From a virus, in the IMG/VR virus record IMGVR_UViG_3300021364_000056, positions 1-40,260 of that record: a stretch of 40,260 bases of DNA. The stretch is one strand, 5' to 3'. The notes under the pieces were generated by a model. That model worked only from the letters and a program-made list of their open reading frames with translations. It was not told where the DNA came from and searched no databases. This document shows, one piece after another, positions 16,778-23,438 of this stretch. Position 1 is the stretch's first letter, and every line of letters starts with the position of its first letter. Made by a program: the position numbers and the translations under genes.

Positions 16778-17017
16778 ATGTTGGTATATTTGATGACAAT
16801 GATTAAAAGTTTTTTCGGTAATGATTCGGAAACACAATCCGAAAAACAACCTGAGAAACAACCCGAAACAGTAAAAAATAAATATTCTAAAGAAGTTTTG
16901 TCTTCTTTGACAAAACCCGAATTATTAAAAATGGCGGAAAACGAATTTAATTCAAAACTTTCTTCTAGGCTGAAAAAAGGTGATATTGTTGAAGAGATTT
17001 TGAAAATCCAAAAATGA
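16778..17017 (+). CDS. SAP/HeH-like small protein, 79 aa
   Basis: After a polar, Glu/Gln-rich linker (SEKQPEKQPE), the C-terminal 35 residues (LTKPELLKMAENEFNSKLSS to RLKKGDIVEEIL) resemble helix-extension-helix folds of the SAP, LEM or Rho N-terminal kind that bind nucleic acid or proteins. The start may be 16778, or a Met a few codons later (MTMIKSFF). It sits between iscU and iscA with a 4-base overlap to the next small gene. Confidence 0.6.
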   Translation: MLVYLMTMIKSFFGNDSETQSEKQPEKQPETVKNKYSKEVLSSLTKPELLKMAENEFNSKLSSRLKKGDIVEEILKIQK

Positions 17018-17157
17018 TTTATGTTGTAAAAATTGGATACAAAACTGTTTATAAGACTAATAAATGGGAAGATGCTCTAAAAGCAGTTAAAGAAGTATTC
17101 AAAAGAGGCCATGATGATGTATATTTGTTAGGAGGGAAAATTGGATATTGGAGGTAA
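17014..17157 (+). CDS. Small protein, 47 aa, unknown
   Basis: An ATGA overlap with the gene before and a 17-base overlap with iscA frame this 47-codon gene (MIYVVKIGYKTVYKTNKWED to GGKIGYWR). The beta-beta-alpha-beta pattern (a strand, a strand, a WEDALKAVKEVFKRG helix, a VYLLG strand) looks like a complete tiny fold. The GGAGGG that serves as the iscA ribosome-binding site lies inside it. Function not known. Confidence 0.6.
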   Translation: MIYVVKIGYKTVYKTNKWEDALKAVKEVFKRGHDDVYLLGGKIGYWR

Positions 17158-17485
17158 AAATTTTACAATATCTACTACAGAAAAAGCAAGAAATATATTT
17201 TCTCAGGCAGATGAAAAATTTATACGAGTTGGAGCAAATCCGGGAGGATGTTCAGGATGGAGATGGACGCTTGAGTCGACCAATGACCTCAAACTCACTG
17301 ATGTTACTTTTGAAAACGGAAAAATAATTATTGATAAAGATCTATTGACAAATGTGATTGGATCTATTACAATAGATTATAAAGATGATAACTTGATTGA
17401 GCAGGGTTTTGTATTTATTACAAATTCTGGTCAATGCGGATGTGGGGAATCATTTCAACCTATAAATTCCTCTTATAGAGGTTAA
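17141..17485 (+). CDS. iscA: A-type iron-sulfur carrier (IscA/ErpA-like)
   Basis: Transfers clusters from IscU to target proteins. The three conserved Cys are present: PGGCSGW (C37) and QCGCGESF (C99, C101), with a 61-residue gap as in the family. Length 114 aa is normal. I use the TTG at 17141, 4 bases after GGAGGG. No ATG lies between the upstream stop and the conserved core. It is in one operon with iscU and ends about 25 bases before the tmRNA promoter. Confidence 0.9.
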   Translation: MDIGGKNFTISTTEKARNIFSQADEKFIRVGANPGGCSGWRWTLESTNDLKLTDVTFENGKIIIDKDLLTNVIGSITIDYKDDNLIEQGFVFITNSGQCGCGESFQPINSSYRG

Positions 17486-17508
17486 AAATTCTGACAAGAT
17501 ATTAGGTT

Positions 17509-17536
17509 TTGCGGCAACAAAACTTTTACATATAAT
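17509..17536 (+). promoter_or_regulatory. Sigma70-like promoter for the tmRNA gene
   Basis: A perfect -10 TATAAT (17531-17536) lies 16 bases downstream of TTGCGG (17509-17514, 3 of 6 -35 matches). It sits in the gap between iscA and the tmRNA, with predicted start near 17543. Confidence 0.55.
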
Positions 17537-17576
17537 TATAGCAATTAAGCTTATTATGTAAGGGATATCAAGCTGA

Positions 17577-17880
17577 CATTGCCGAGTCAGGAGTCCAGTA
17601 TGTGACTTTCAGAATACAGAATTTGCTTGTTGACTTGTGAAGATATTTTCTAACACGCAGGTTCGATTCCTGCCACCTCCACTGAGAGCATTAAGGTGCT
17701 TTGAGTGGGGGTGTAAAGGTATTCGATTAGTTAAAAAAATAACAATGAGAGCAAATCGGGTAGTGACCAACACTAAATAAAGTAGACGCAGATAACTCTG
17801 ACTACTCTCCAACTCAAGTAGCAATAGCCGCTTGATGTTGATGGGTTTGGGAGTACCTTGAAACAGAAACTCCCATTTTT
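17577..17880 (+). ncRNA. ssrA: Circularly permuted (alphaproteobacterial-type) tmRNA
   Basis: tmRNA rescues stalled ribosomes and tags the unfinished protein. The acceptor piece comes first. Its T-arm is GCAGG (17657-17661), TTCGATT, CCTGC (17669-17673), then the 3' acceptor strand CACCTCC (17674-17680) and discriminator A. A 25-base spacer (17682-17706) follows, then the 5' acceptor strand GGGGGTG (17707-17713), which pairs over all 7 positions with one G-U, and the D-like GGTATTCGATTAG. ATTTGCT (17621-17627) can pair with AGCAAAT (17750-17756) as helix P2. The tag frame starts at GCA 17788 and reads ADNSDYSPTQVAIAA, stop 17833-17835. CCA is not encoded. The 5' boundary is approximate. Confidence 0.9.
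17848..17880 (+). terminator. Rho-independent terminator of the tmRNA gene
   Basis: TGGGAGT (17848-17854) pairs with ACTCCCA (17869-17875) and is followed by TTTTT (17876-17880). It begins 12 bases after the tag stop codon. It may also form the last helix of the coding piece before trimming. Confidence 0.7.
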
Positions 17881-17902
17881 CAAAAAAAAATTTAGAGAGC
17901 AT

Positions 17903-18643
17903 ATGTTTGAAACCAAAGATATTATTTTCATTCATCTTCCGAAAACAGGCGGAACATTTGTGCATAAATTTATTGAAGATCAATGCGCAAAAAATCCGGA
18001 TTTCATAAAAACTTATTTTAAAAATCCTGGACATGGATATAAACATGCTACAATTAATCTTGAAGAAAAAAAAATTCGCAAAAAACATGTTTTAGGTACT
18101 GTTAGAAATCCTTTTGATCATTATGTTTCATGGTATTCCTGGTCTTTTCGGTCTGGAAATATTATGGCAGTTAAAAAGGATAAACTATTTGAAGAATGGA
18201 GAGAATTTAGAAATAAATTCAAAAACCCGAAAGATACTGAAGGATTTAGATATTGGCTGAAAATGATATTGACAAAGTATTTTATCAATTCACCTATACC
18301 GAGCAACCGAAATTCAAAAAATAATCCTAGAAGTTATCTGGAAGATGATATTGGACATTCAACATGGCTTTTTTTAAAAATGTATTATCAGTCGGATTTA
18401 TCATATTTAAAAAACCCAGAATTAAATCTAATAGTAGATTCTTATATAAGAACTGAACATTTGTATGAAGATTTGATAAAACATTTTAGATTTTTAAAAG
18501 AAGATTTTGATAATTTTAAAATAAAAAAAATTAATTCTTCAAATAGATTAGATAACTATAGGGATTATTATGATGATGAATTGATTGAATTGGTCTATCA
18601 TAAAGATAAATATCTTTTTGATAAATTTAATTATGCTTTTTAA
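17903..18643 (+). CDS. PAPS-dependent sulfotransferase family protein, 246 aa
   Basis: Transfers sulfate from PAPS to a carbohydrate or other acceptor. The 5'-phosphosulfate loop is IFIHLPKTGGTFV near the N-terminus and the 3'-phosphate motif is GTVRNPFDHYVSWYSW; this matches the Sulfotransfer_2-type. I start at ATG 17903, which puts the P-loop where the family has it. A TTG at 17858 would lie inside the tmRNA terminator. No signal or membrane segment. Acceptor unknown; a change of host surface polysaccharide or of a virion glycan is possible. A CA-rich leader for the next gene follows. Confidence 0.85.
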   Translation: MFETKDIIFIHLPKTGGTFVHKFIEDQCAKNPDFIKTYFKNPGHGYKHATINLEEKKIRKKHVLGTVRNPFDHYVSWYSWSFRSGNIMAVKKDKLFEEWREFRNKFKNPKDTEGFRYWLKMILTKYFINSPIPSNRNSKNNPRSYLEDDIGHSTWLFLKMYYQSDLSYLKNPELNLIVDSYIRTEHLYEDLIKHFRFLKEDFDNFKIKKINSSNRLDNYRDYYDDELIELVYHKDKYLFDKFNYAF

Positions 18644-18646
18644 TTT

Positions 18647-18680
18647 CACACACTACTAACACACAACACACATAGGAGAC
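18647..18680 (+). promoter_or_regulatory. CA-rich leader with strong Shine-Dalgarno
   Basis: A stretch made almost only of C and A (CACACAC, AACACACAACACACA) runs directly into TAGGAGA, 7 bases before the ATG at 18687. Similar CACACA tracts precede the strong ribosome-binding sites at 19805-19824 and 28183-28202. A sequence without G or T stays unpaired and may help ribosome loading. Confidence 0.5.
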
Positions 18681-18686
18681 AAATTT

Positions 18687-18860
18687 ATGGACTTTTTATC
18701 ATATTGTAAACATTCAGAGTTAAAAACATATTTTAAAAATGAATATCGTGATGATTGGCAATACGCATATTCTAATTATATAAATGAAGTAACTGATTCA
18801 AGAAAAAATATCTTCAAAACACTTATTTCATCATTTTTAAACGTGAGCAGGAGTAATTGA
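18687..18860 (+). CDS. Small protein, 57 aa, unknown
   Basis: A 57-codon frame (MDFLSYCKHSELKTYFKNEY to SFLNVSRSN) with a strong TAGGAGA site. It ends one base before the next start, with the next gene's GCAGGAG inside its last codons. Aromatic and charged, probably helical. No family recognised. Confidence 0.6.
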   Translation: MDFLSYCKHSELKTYFKNEYRDDWQYAYSNYINEVTDSRKNIFKTLISSFLNVSRSN

Positions 18861-18861
18861 T

Positions 18862-19104
18862 ATGAATAGTGTTAATAAAAATCCATTTGAAATTCGATTA
18901 GAGACATTAAAAATGGCCAAGGAAATGTTAGATCGCCAATATGATGTAGCAGTTGATGCAACCATGCAATCTATGGAATTATGGAAAACTGCAGGTAAGA
19001 ATCAACAGCAATTTTTATCAGAATATGTTCCAAAAATGTATCAACCGGAGGAAGTTGTAAAAACTGCTAATGAATTTTATTCTTTTATAACTGAAAAAAA
19101 ATAA
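18862..19104 (+). CDS. Conserved phage helical protein, 80 aa
   Basis: The pattern NPFEIRLETLKMAKEMLDRQYD followed by a PEEVVKTANEFYSFI helix resembles a small protein I recall from many T4-like cyanophages and pelagiphages. Its function is not known. Helical throughout, no Cys or membrane segment. GCAGGAG provides the ribosome-binding site. Confidence 0.7.
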   Translation: MNSVNKNPFEIRLETLKMAKEMLDRQYDVAVDATMQSMELWKTAGKNQQQFLSEYVPKMYQPEEVVKTANEFYSFITEKK

Positions 19105-19110
19105 AATTTA

Positions 19111-19803
19111 ATGATTTTTATCGCTGCACCGTTCGGAAACTATTTAAAAATTAAAAATTTTAAATCTGTTTCAGGATCTTTTACTTTACATCCTAGAACA
19201 GGTAGGTTGATTCAAATTATAAAAACTCTTAGATATAAAAATGGTTGTTGGTATAATGCTATAGGACTTAGAAATCCAGGCATAGCTGCTGGACTTGTTA
19301 AACATGATACTTCTGACATAATGAGTCTAGCAGCAATACAACCTGATGATTGGAAAAAATTATCAGAGATTGTTCCCGAAAATCAAAGTTTAGAATTAAA
19401 TTTATCATGTCCAAATATTGAAAAATTTAATTCTTACTTTTCTGGAATAGAAAATTTCATTAATGATAAGAGAGAATTTTTAATAGCCAAAGTTTCGCCT
19501 CAAATTAATCAAATCCAATTAAAATATTTAATAGAGTTAGGTTTTAAAATTATTCATGCATCTAACACTTTTCCTACAGAATTTGGAGGACAGAGTGGTA
19601 ATATATTAATACCCTATACGATTCGAATTATACATGATATTCGAAAAAACTTTTCTCCGGATATCCAAATAATTGCGGGTGGTGGTATACAGAGTAAAAA
19701 AGATGTTGATAAATACTTAGGCGAAGGTGCCGATCATGTATCGATTGGAACTTTATGTTTTCACCCTATCAAACTATTTAATTTTTTACGAGAAATTACA
19801 TAA
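19111..19803 (+). CDS. pyrD: Dihydroorotate dehydrogenase (PyrD), class 1-like
   Basis: Oxidises dihydroorotate to orotate in de novo pyrimidine synthesis, with FMN. Motifs in order: TLHPRTGR, NAIGLRNPG (49-57), ELNLSCPN with the class 1 catalytic Cys (C100), ASNTFPTEFGGQSG, and the FMN-phosphate loops IIAGGGIQSKKDVDKYLGEG and SIGT. The Cys and the lack of an N-terminal membrane helix point to the soluble class 1 type. At 230 aa it is about 70-80 residues shorter than cellular enzymes. The Lys usually found in the TKS/T segment before the PR motif seems replaced (SVSGSFT), so activity needs proof. No clear Shine-Dalgarno is seen; coupling to the 80-aa gene is likely. Confidence 0.88.
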   Translation: MIFIAAPFGNYLKIKNFKSVSGSFTLHPRTGRLIQIIKTLRYKNGCWYNAIGLRNPGIAAGLVKHDTSDIMSLAAIQPDDWKKLSEIVPENQSLELNLSCPNIEKFNSYFSGIENFINDKREFLIAKVSPQINQIQLKYLIELGFKIIHASNTFPTEFGGQSGNILIPYTIRIIHDIRKNFSPDIQIIAGGGIQSKKDVDKYLGEGADHVSIGTLCFHPIKLFNFLREIT

Positions 19804-19804
19804 T

Positions 19805-19824
19805 AACACACACATCACAGGAGA
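19805..19824 (+). promoter_or_regulatory. CA-rich leader with strong Shine-Dalgarno
   Basis: AACACACACATCACAGGAG lies in the 25-base gap after pyrD and gives the ribosome-binding site for the next gene. It is the second of three similar CA-tract/SD leaders in the window. Confidence 0.5.
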
Positions 19825-19828
19825 AGAG

Positions 19829-20140
19829 ATGAGAAATTCAAGTTGGGATCAATTTCATTATTGGACAACGTATGGTAAAAATCCATTGGCCAAATATTAT
19901 GCGACAGAATATAAATTTTTAGGTGATGCTGAAGCGGCATTATTAGTTGGTATGAATATTCCTAAAACTTTTTATGAACGTATGATTGATGTTATTGATT
20001 CAATTGTAGAGTTTTTTACAAAAGATCGTGACAAAATTGCATATGAGAAATATCTATCTGAATCTGTTGATCATGTAGATCTGGAGTATAGAATGAGAAA
20101 ATGGGAAAGAGGATATAAGCAAAATACTCCCTATATTTAA
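19829..20140 (+). CDS. Unrecognised phage protein, 103 aa
   Basis: The protein (RNSSWDQFHYWTTYGKNPLAKYYATEYKF... to RMRKWERGYKQNTPYI) is rich in aromatics and charge, and helical, without Cys, signal or membrane segment. The start at 19829 is set by CAGGAGAAG just upstream; the frame is open further into pyrD, but those codons duplicate pyrD coding sequence. Not recognised with confidence. Confidence 0.65.
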   Translation: MRNSSWDQFHYWTTYGKNPLAKYYATEYKFLGDAEAALLVGMNIPKTFYERMIDVIDSIVEFFTKDRDKIAYEKYLSESVDHVDLEYRMRKWERGYKQNTPYI

Positions 20141-20160
20141 TATAATGTTAAGGAAAAACT

Positions 20161-20292
20161 ATGAATAAAAATAAAAGATATAACAATAGTAAACAAAAAA
20201 GAACTAGCATTGGAAAACATATTAGAAAAACTAAACCCAGAAACAAAAATAAAAGAAGAAATTGGAAAAATTATAGAGGTCAAGGTAAATAA
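20161..20292 (+). CDS. Very basic small protein, 43 aa
   Basis: Nearly half the residues are Lys or Arg (MNKNKRYNNSKQKRTSIGKH then IRKTKPRNKNKRRNWKNYRG). The C-terminal KPRNKxKRRxWKxYRGQG pattern resembles a small conserved protein I recall from T4-like marine phages. It has TAAGGA 6 bases upstream. Strong positive charge suggests binding to RNA, DNA or the ribosome, by composition only. Confidence 0.65.
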   Translation: MNKNKRYNNSKQKRTSIGKHIRKTKPRNKNKRRNWKNYRGQGK

Positions 20293-20305
20293 GATACAAA
20301 AAATT

Positions 20306-20401
20306 CAATAGAAATAAATAGGTTAAGATATTTTTTTAAATTTTTTTTTTGAAAGGAGTCAAATATTAATTTAAATTTTTCAACCTTAACCTTTTCTATT
20401 G
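20306..20401 (+). other. Long-range inverted repeat forming the phoH leader
   Basis: CAATAGAAA (20306-20314) pairs with TTTCTATTG (20393-20401). After a 5-base bulge, AGGTTAAG (20320-20327) pairs with CTTAACCT (20385-20392): 17 base pairs in all. The enclosed 57 bases are almost pure A/T, with one GAAAGGAG and an inner TTGAAA/TTTCAA pair. The right arm ends 7 bases before the phoH ATG, so folding would mask its start region. A candidate structured 5' UTR. Confidence 0.6.
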
Positions 20402-20407
20402 GAATTT

Positions 20408-21169
20408 ATGGCTAAAAGAAAAAGACAAAATTATATTTACACTGAGCAAGAAAATCATGATTTTCCCCTAAAACTTCACAAATCTTCAAATCTCGATAAC
20501 ATCACTAGATTGGATAATTTTAATCTTAAAAAAATAGAACCAAAAACTATAAATCAAAAAATAGTTTTTGATTCATATGAAAAAGGTAAAAATTTATTAC
20601 TTCACGGTTCTGCAGGAACAGGTAAGACATTTATTTCTATCTACCTATCTCTTGAGCAAATAATTGATAAAAAAGATTTCAAAAAAATTGCCATAATCAG
20701 AAGTGTTGTGCCGACTAGAGATGTTGGTTTTTTACCTGGAGATTTAGAAAAAAAGATTGAAGTTTATGAATTACCTTATAAGCAAATAATAAACGATTTA
20801 TTTCATCGTGGGGATGCTTATGAGATAATGAAAAAAAAGAAGAAATTAGATTTTTTATCAACATCTTTTATTAGAGGAGTCACTTTTGAAGATGCCATAC
20901 TAATAGTCGATGAAATACAAAATATGAATTTTGGTGAATTGGACACAATAATGACTAGAATGGGAGAAAACTGTAGAATCATCTTTTGCGGTGATTTTAG
21001 ACAATCCGATCTAAAAAAATCGGAGGAAAGACAAGGTATTCATAATTTTATGGAGATTCTGAGTGGTATGAAAAGATTTCAATATGTTCAATTTGAGCAA
21101 AATGATATTGTTCGTTCTCCCATTGTAAAAGATTATATAATAAATAAGGAAAATTTAAATATTTTTTAA
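20408..21169 (+). CDS. phoH: PhoH-like ATPase
   Basis: A P-loop ATPase of the PhoH family, common in marine phages. Walker A is HGSAGTGKT (66-74); TRDVGFLPGDLEKKIE (103-118) is the family signature; Walker B is ILIVDEIQNM; IIFCGDFRQSDL is the sensor strand. At 253 aa it has the single PhoH domain. The cellular role is unclear (RNA metabolism, phosphate stress), so a phosphate role in phages is inferred from association only. The start is ATG 20408; a TTG 9 bases earlier is possible. A folded leader precedes it. Confidence 0.93.
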   Translation: MAKRKRQNYIYTEQENHDFPLKLHKSSNLDNITRLDNFNLKKIEPKTINQKIVFDSYEKGKNLLLHGSAGTGKTFISIYLSLEQIIDKKDFKKIAIIRSVVPTRDVGFLPGDLEKKIEVYELPYKQIINDLFHRGDAYEIMKKKKKLDFLSTSFIRGVTFEDAILIVDEIQNMNFGELDTIMTRMGENCRIIFCGDFRQSDLKKSEERQGIHNFMEILSGMKRFQYVQFEQNDIVRSPIVKDYIINKENLNIF

Positions 21170-21180
21170 TAATAAATAAT

Positions 21181-21199
21181 GGTGGGGATATACCCCACC
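21181..21199 (+). other. GC-rich hairpin before the 121-aa gene
   Basis: GGTGGGG (21181-21187) pairs with CCCCACC (21193-21199) around ATATA, a 7-bp GC stem unusual in this AT-rich DNA. An ATAAATA element (21172-21178) lies just before it and the ribosome-binding site just after. It has no T run, so it is more likely a 5' end or processing structure than a terminator. Confidence 0.5.
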
Positions 21200-21214
21200 T
21201 ATTTGGAGAAAACA

Positions 21215-21580
21215 ATGAAAACAGGTATTAAAGAAACAAAAGAATTATTGAGATTTGTTTTTAGTCTAGCAAATGCGGTAAAAGAGAGCTTGAGTGATGG
21301 TGATCTATCATTATGGGACGCAAAAAAATTCATAGAACCATTAACTTTGCTGGTTGATGCATTAGATAATATTGATCAAATTTTACCAGAATTACAAGAT
21401 TTGGATGAAGATGAAATATCAGAATTGGTTACTTTTATGATGACAGAATTAGGAGTAAAAATTAAAATACCTGAAATACCTAATCCTCCTGCAGAGTTGG
21501 AAGTAGCAAGAGAACATATAACTCAAGCTTTGGATACTGGTAAATCAATTTTACAATTAGTTAATTTAGTAAAAGGATAA
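21215..21580 (+). CDS. Unrecognised acidic phage protein, 121 aa
   Basis: Starts at ATG 21215 behind TTGGAGA. It is helical and acidic (TKELLRFVFSLANAVKESLS, then LPELQDLDEDEISELV), with a Pro-rich turn (IPEIPNPPAELE) before a last helix. The helical pattern with DGDLSLWDAKKFIEPL resembles small phage-encoded helix-bundle proteins of unknown function. No membrane segment. Confidence 0.65.
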   Translation: MKTGIKETKELLRFVFSLANAVKESLSDGDLSLWDAKKFIEPLTLLVDALDNIDQILPELQDLDEDEISELVTFMMTELGVKIKIPEIPNPPAELEVAREHITQALDTGKSILQLVNLVKG

Positions 21581-21583
21581 GAA

Positions 21584-21673
21584 ATGTGCAATAATCCAGA
21601 ATGTAAAAATCCAGATTGTAAATGTGAAAATTGTCAATGCACAGAAACAAATCCTTGTAGTTGCTGTGCATAA
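21584..21673 (+). CDS. Metallothionein-like Cys-rich peptide, 29 aa
   Basis: Nine of 29 residues are Cys (positions 2, 7, 12, 14, 17, 19, 25, 27, 28), with CxC and CxxC spacings and no aromatic residue, as in metallothioneins. AAAAGGA precedes the ATG, and the stop abuts the next start (TAAATG), so it is translated with the secreted nuclease. It probably binds Zn, Cu or Cd; the role is inferred from composition. Unlike most prokaryotic metallothioneins it has no His. Confidence 0.75.
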   Translation: MCNNPECKNPDCKCENCQCTETNPCSCCA

Positions 21674-22504
21674 ATGAAAAAAATTTTATTGTTAATTTTA
21701 ATATTATTTTTACACAATTTTGCGTTTTCTGTTGATATAGAAACTACAAATATAAAAGAATTGAATAATATATTCAACAATAAAAATTGTGATTTAATTT
21801 TAATCGATTATTTTGTCACTTGTTATGATTATGATCGAAAAAGTCCTTCAGCAGTATATACGAAGATAGAAGGAAAAAAGGTGTCAAAAGATGGTATAAA
21901 GAAAAGACCAAGTTTTTATACTGATAAAAGAATACCTAAAGGTTTTGAGTCATCAACAAGTGACTATAGAAATTCAGGATATGATAGAGGTCATTTTGGT
22001 GCATCAGATGCATCATTTGATTGGGACGAAAATGCGCTGAATAGTACATATAAAATGTCCAATATTGTACCACAAACACCGAAGACAAATAGATACAAAT
22101 ATATTTCTCTTGAAAAATATGAGAGAGAAATGGCAGAAAAATTTGGTAGTTTGGAAACAATTAGTTTAGCGTTCTGGGATAATGATCCTGAAACAATAGG
22201 AAAAAATAATATACAAGTTCCTAGTTCATTTGCGAAGATATTCGTATCAAATACTGGGTACAGGGAATGTTTTTTTATCTGGAATGACGAGGAATATGAT
22301 AATATAAATGGTAAAGATCCGAAATTTTATGAAAAAAATTGTGATGATATAATCAAAATGTTTAATAAAAATATTGGAAAAAAAATAGTATTTAATAGTG
22401 CCAATAAAATAGAGTTATCAAATCTTTTAAAATTATATAAGAAAACTGATTTAAACCAAGAACAGTTAAATTCGATTAAAATAATTTTAAAATCATTACA
22501 ATAA
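21674..22504 (+). CDS. Secreted DNA/RNA non-specific endonuclease (NUC1 family)
   Basis: A clear Sec signal peptide (KKILLLILILFLHNFAFS, cut near residue 19-20) is followed by a beta-beta-alpha-metal nuclease. The DRGH motif (104-107) carries the catalytic His, and MSNIVPQTPKTNR (128-140) carries the metal-binding Asn. The last 45 residues form an extra helical tail. It should act in the periplasm or outside the cell. Possible roles: degrading DNA of superinfecting phages, host DNA after lysis, or nutrient scavenging. It begins in TAAATG with the metallothionein-like gene; the holin-like gene follows. Confidence 0.9.
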   Translation: MKKILLLILILFLHNFAFSVDIETTNIKELNNIFNNKNCDLILIDYFVTCYDYDRKSPSAVYTKIEGKKVSKDGIKKRPSFYTDKRIPKGFESSTSDYRNSGYDRGHFGASDASFDWDENALNSTYKMSNIVPQTPKTNRYKYISLEKYEREMAEKFGSLETISLAFWDNDPETIGKNNIQVPSSFAKIFVSNTGYRECFFIWNDEEYDNINGKDPKFYEKNCDDIIKMFNKNIGKKIVFNSANKIELSNLLKLYKKTDLNQEQLNSIKIILKSLQ

Positions 22505-22546
22505 AGAGAAAAATTGGGTGGTACAGAATTTATGAATAAGAGATAT

Positions 22547-22560
22547 TATCCTATAGGATA
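22547..22560. repeat. 14-bp perfect palindrome
   Basis: TATCCTATAGGATA reads the same on both strands and lies 7 bases before the next start codon. It could be a repressor or nuclease site or a short RNA hairpin covering the ribosome-binding region (which otherwise has only AGGATA). Confidence 0.5.
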
Positions 22561-22567
22561 AACTATA

Positions 22568-22951
22568 ATGTTTTACAACAAAAAAAGATTAGGCGATGGT
22601 AAGATTAACACTCCAGAGGAGTTGATAGAAGTGGATAATGAAAGAGTATGGGATCATGATCCGATTGAGGCATTAAAATATGAAAGTCTAGAAAGAAGAA
22701 AAATTTTAAATTGGATTGCAAGAATGATACTATCTTTAGTCATTTTTGGAACTTTTATATTTTTCTTTTGGTTATTATTTTATGCAGAATTACCTCAAGG
22801 TTCTAGGGATTTGGTCAACATCATGATTGGAGCATTTGTTGCTACGGTGGCAAAGACTGGAGATTATTGGTTCAAATCAGATGATAATGAATCGAAAGAA
22901 AATGCGGAAATGTACAGAAGAAGAAAATTAAAAAAAGAGGAATCAGATTGA
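22568..22951 (+). CDS. Two-helix membrane protein, holin-like, 127 aa
   Basis: A charged N-terminal half (about 50 residues) is followed by a strong membrane helix (ILSLVIFGTFIFFFWLLFYA), a short loop (ELPQGSRD) and a second helix (LVNIMIGAFVATVAKTGDYW). A Lys/Arg/Glu-rich tail ends it. The two-helix plan with a charged tail fits many phage holins. The position just after a secreted nuclease is compatible with a lysis gene, but no endolysin is seen nearby. Holin is therefore tentative. Confidence 0.6.
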   Translation: MFYNKKRLGDGKINTPEELIEVDNERVWDHDPIEALKYESLERRKILNWIARMILSLVIFGTFIFFFWLLFYAELPQGSRDLVNIMIGAFVATVAKTGDYWFKSDDNESKENAEMYRRRKLKKEESD

Positions 22952-23259
22952 TGGCTATCGAAAAAGAATATCTGACAACTTATGGATGGACTGCAAAAAA
23001 TGCTTATTTTAAAATAGATAATTTTAAAAAAATAGAAGAATTTGATGATTTATATGAGATGACTTTTTTTATTTACATGAATAAAAAGAATAGAGAAGAA
23101 AATCCTGATGTTCCGTTAACTAGAAATAAATTAAGATTTACGGTAGATGAGAATCTATTTGATAATACTATTTCGGAAATAGATAACTTAAAAAAACAAG
23201 GCTATGAATTTTTAAAAAAAATGACTAGAAGTTTTCAAAAATATTCAGTAGATGTATAA
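22951..23259 (+). CDS. Unrecognised phage protein, 102 aa
   Basis: The start is ATG 22951 in a TGATGG overlap with the previous stop. The pattern (YLTTYGWTAKNAYFKIDNFK... YEMTFFIYMNKKNREENPDV) looks like the small beta-rich proteins often found in phage structural or lysis regions. No motif is certain. AAGAGGAA lies upstream. Confidence 0.6.
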   Translation: MAIEKEYLTTYGWTAKNAYFKIDNFKKIEEFDDLYEMTFFIYMNKKNREENPDVPLTRNKLRFTVDENLFDNTISEIDNLKKQGYEFLKKMTRSFQKYSVDV

Positions 23260-23268
23260 GGATTTCTT

Positions 23269-23346
23269 ATGTTTAAAATGTCCAGTTTAATAAGGAGATT
23301 TATAGGATCTGAAAAAGATTCGTCTCATCTTAGTATCAACCAGTGA
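23269..23346 (+). CDS. Possible micro-protein, 25 aa
   Basis: A short basic peptide (MFKMSSLIRRFIGSEKDSSH to INQ) with a good AAGGA site 6 bases upstream. Its stop codon sits inside the left arm of the hairpin that follows, the usual layout at an operon end. An alternative frame without a normal start (CTG 23309) is open to 23479 through the hairpin; I do not call it. Confidence 0.4.
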   Translation: MFKMSSLIRRFIGSEKDSSHLSINQ

Positions 23347-23366
23347 AGAAAAAAATTCTTCACTGG
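23340..23366 (+). terminator. Strong 11-bp hairpin at operon end
   Basis: CCAGTGAAGAA (23340-23350) pairs perfectly with TTCTTCACTGG (23356-23366) around AAAAA. No T run follows on this strand, so it may be a 3'-end protector or a weak terminator. It lies 73 bases before a strong promoter. Confidence 0.6.
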
Positions 23367-23438
23367 TAATTGAAAAAAATTATACTATGGATGTTGTGAC
23401 AACAGAATATGGAAAAATAATAATTTATAAAAAAAGAC

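Noticed and set aside
17609-18088. Minus-strand frame over the tmRNA and sulfotransferase
   Set aside because: It covers base-paired tmRNA elements and the sulfotransferase P-loop; a shadow.
20161-20292. Basic 43-aa protein considered as a ribosomal protein
   Set aside because: Strong charge alone is not enough; it lacks the bS21 or bL36 patterns, and bS21 is clearly the gene at 23525.
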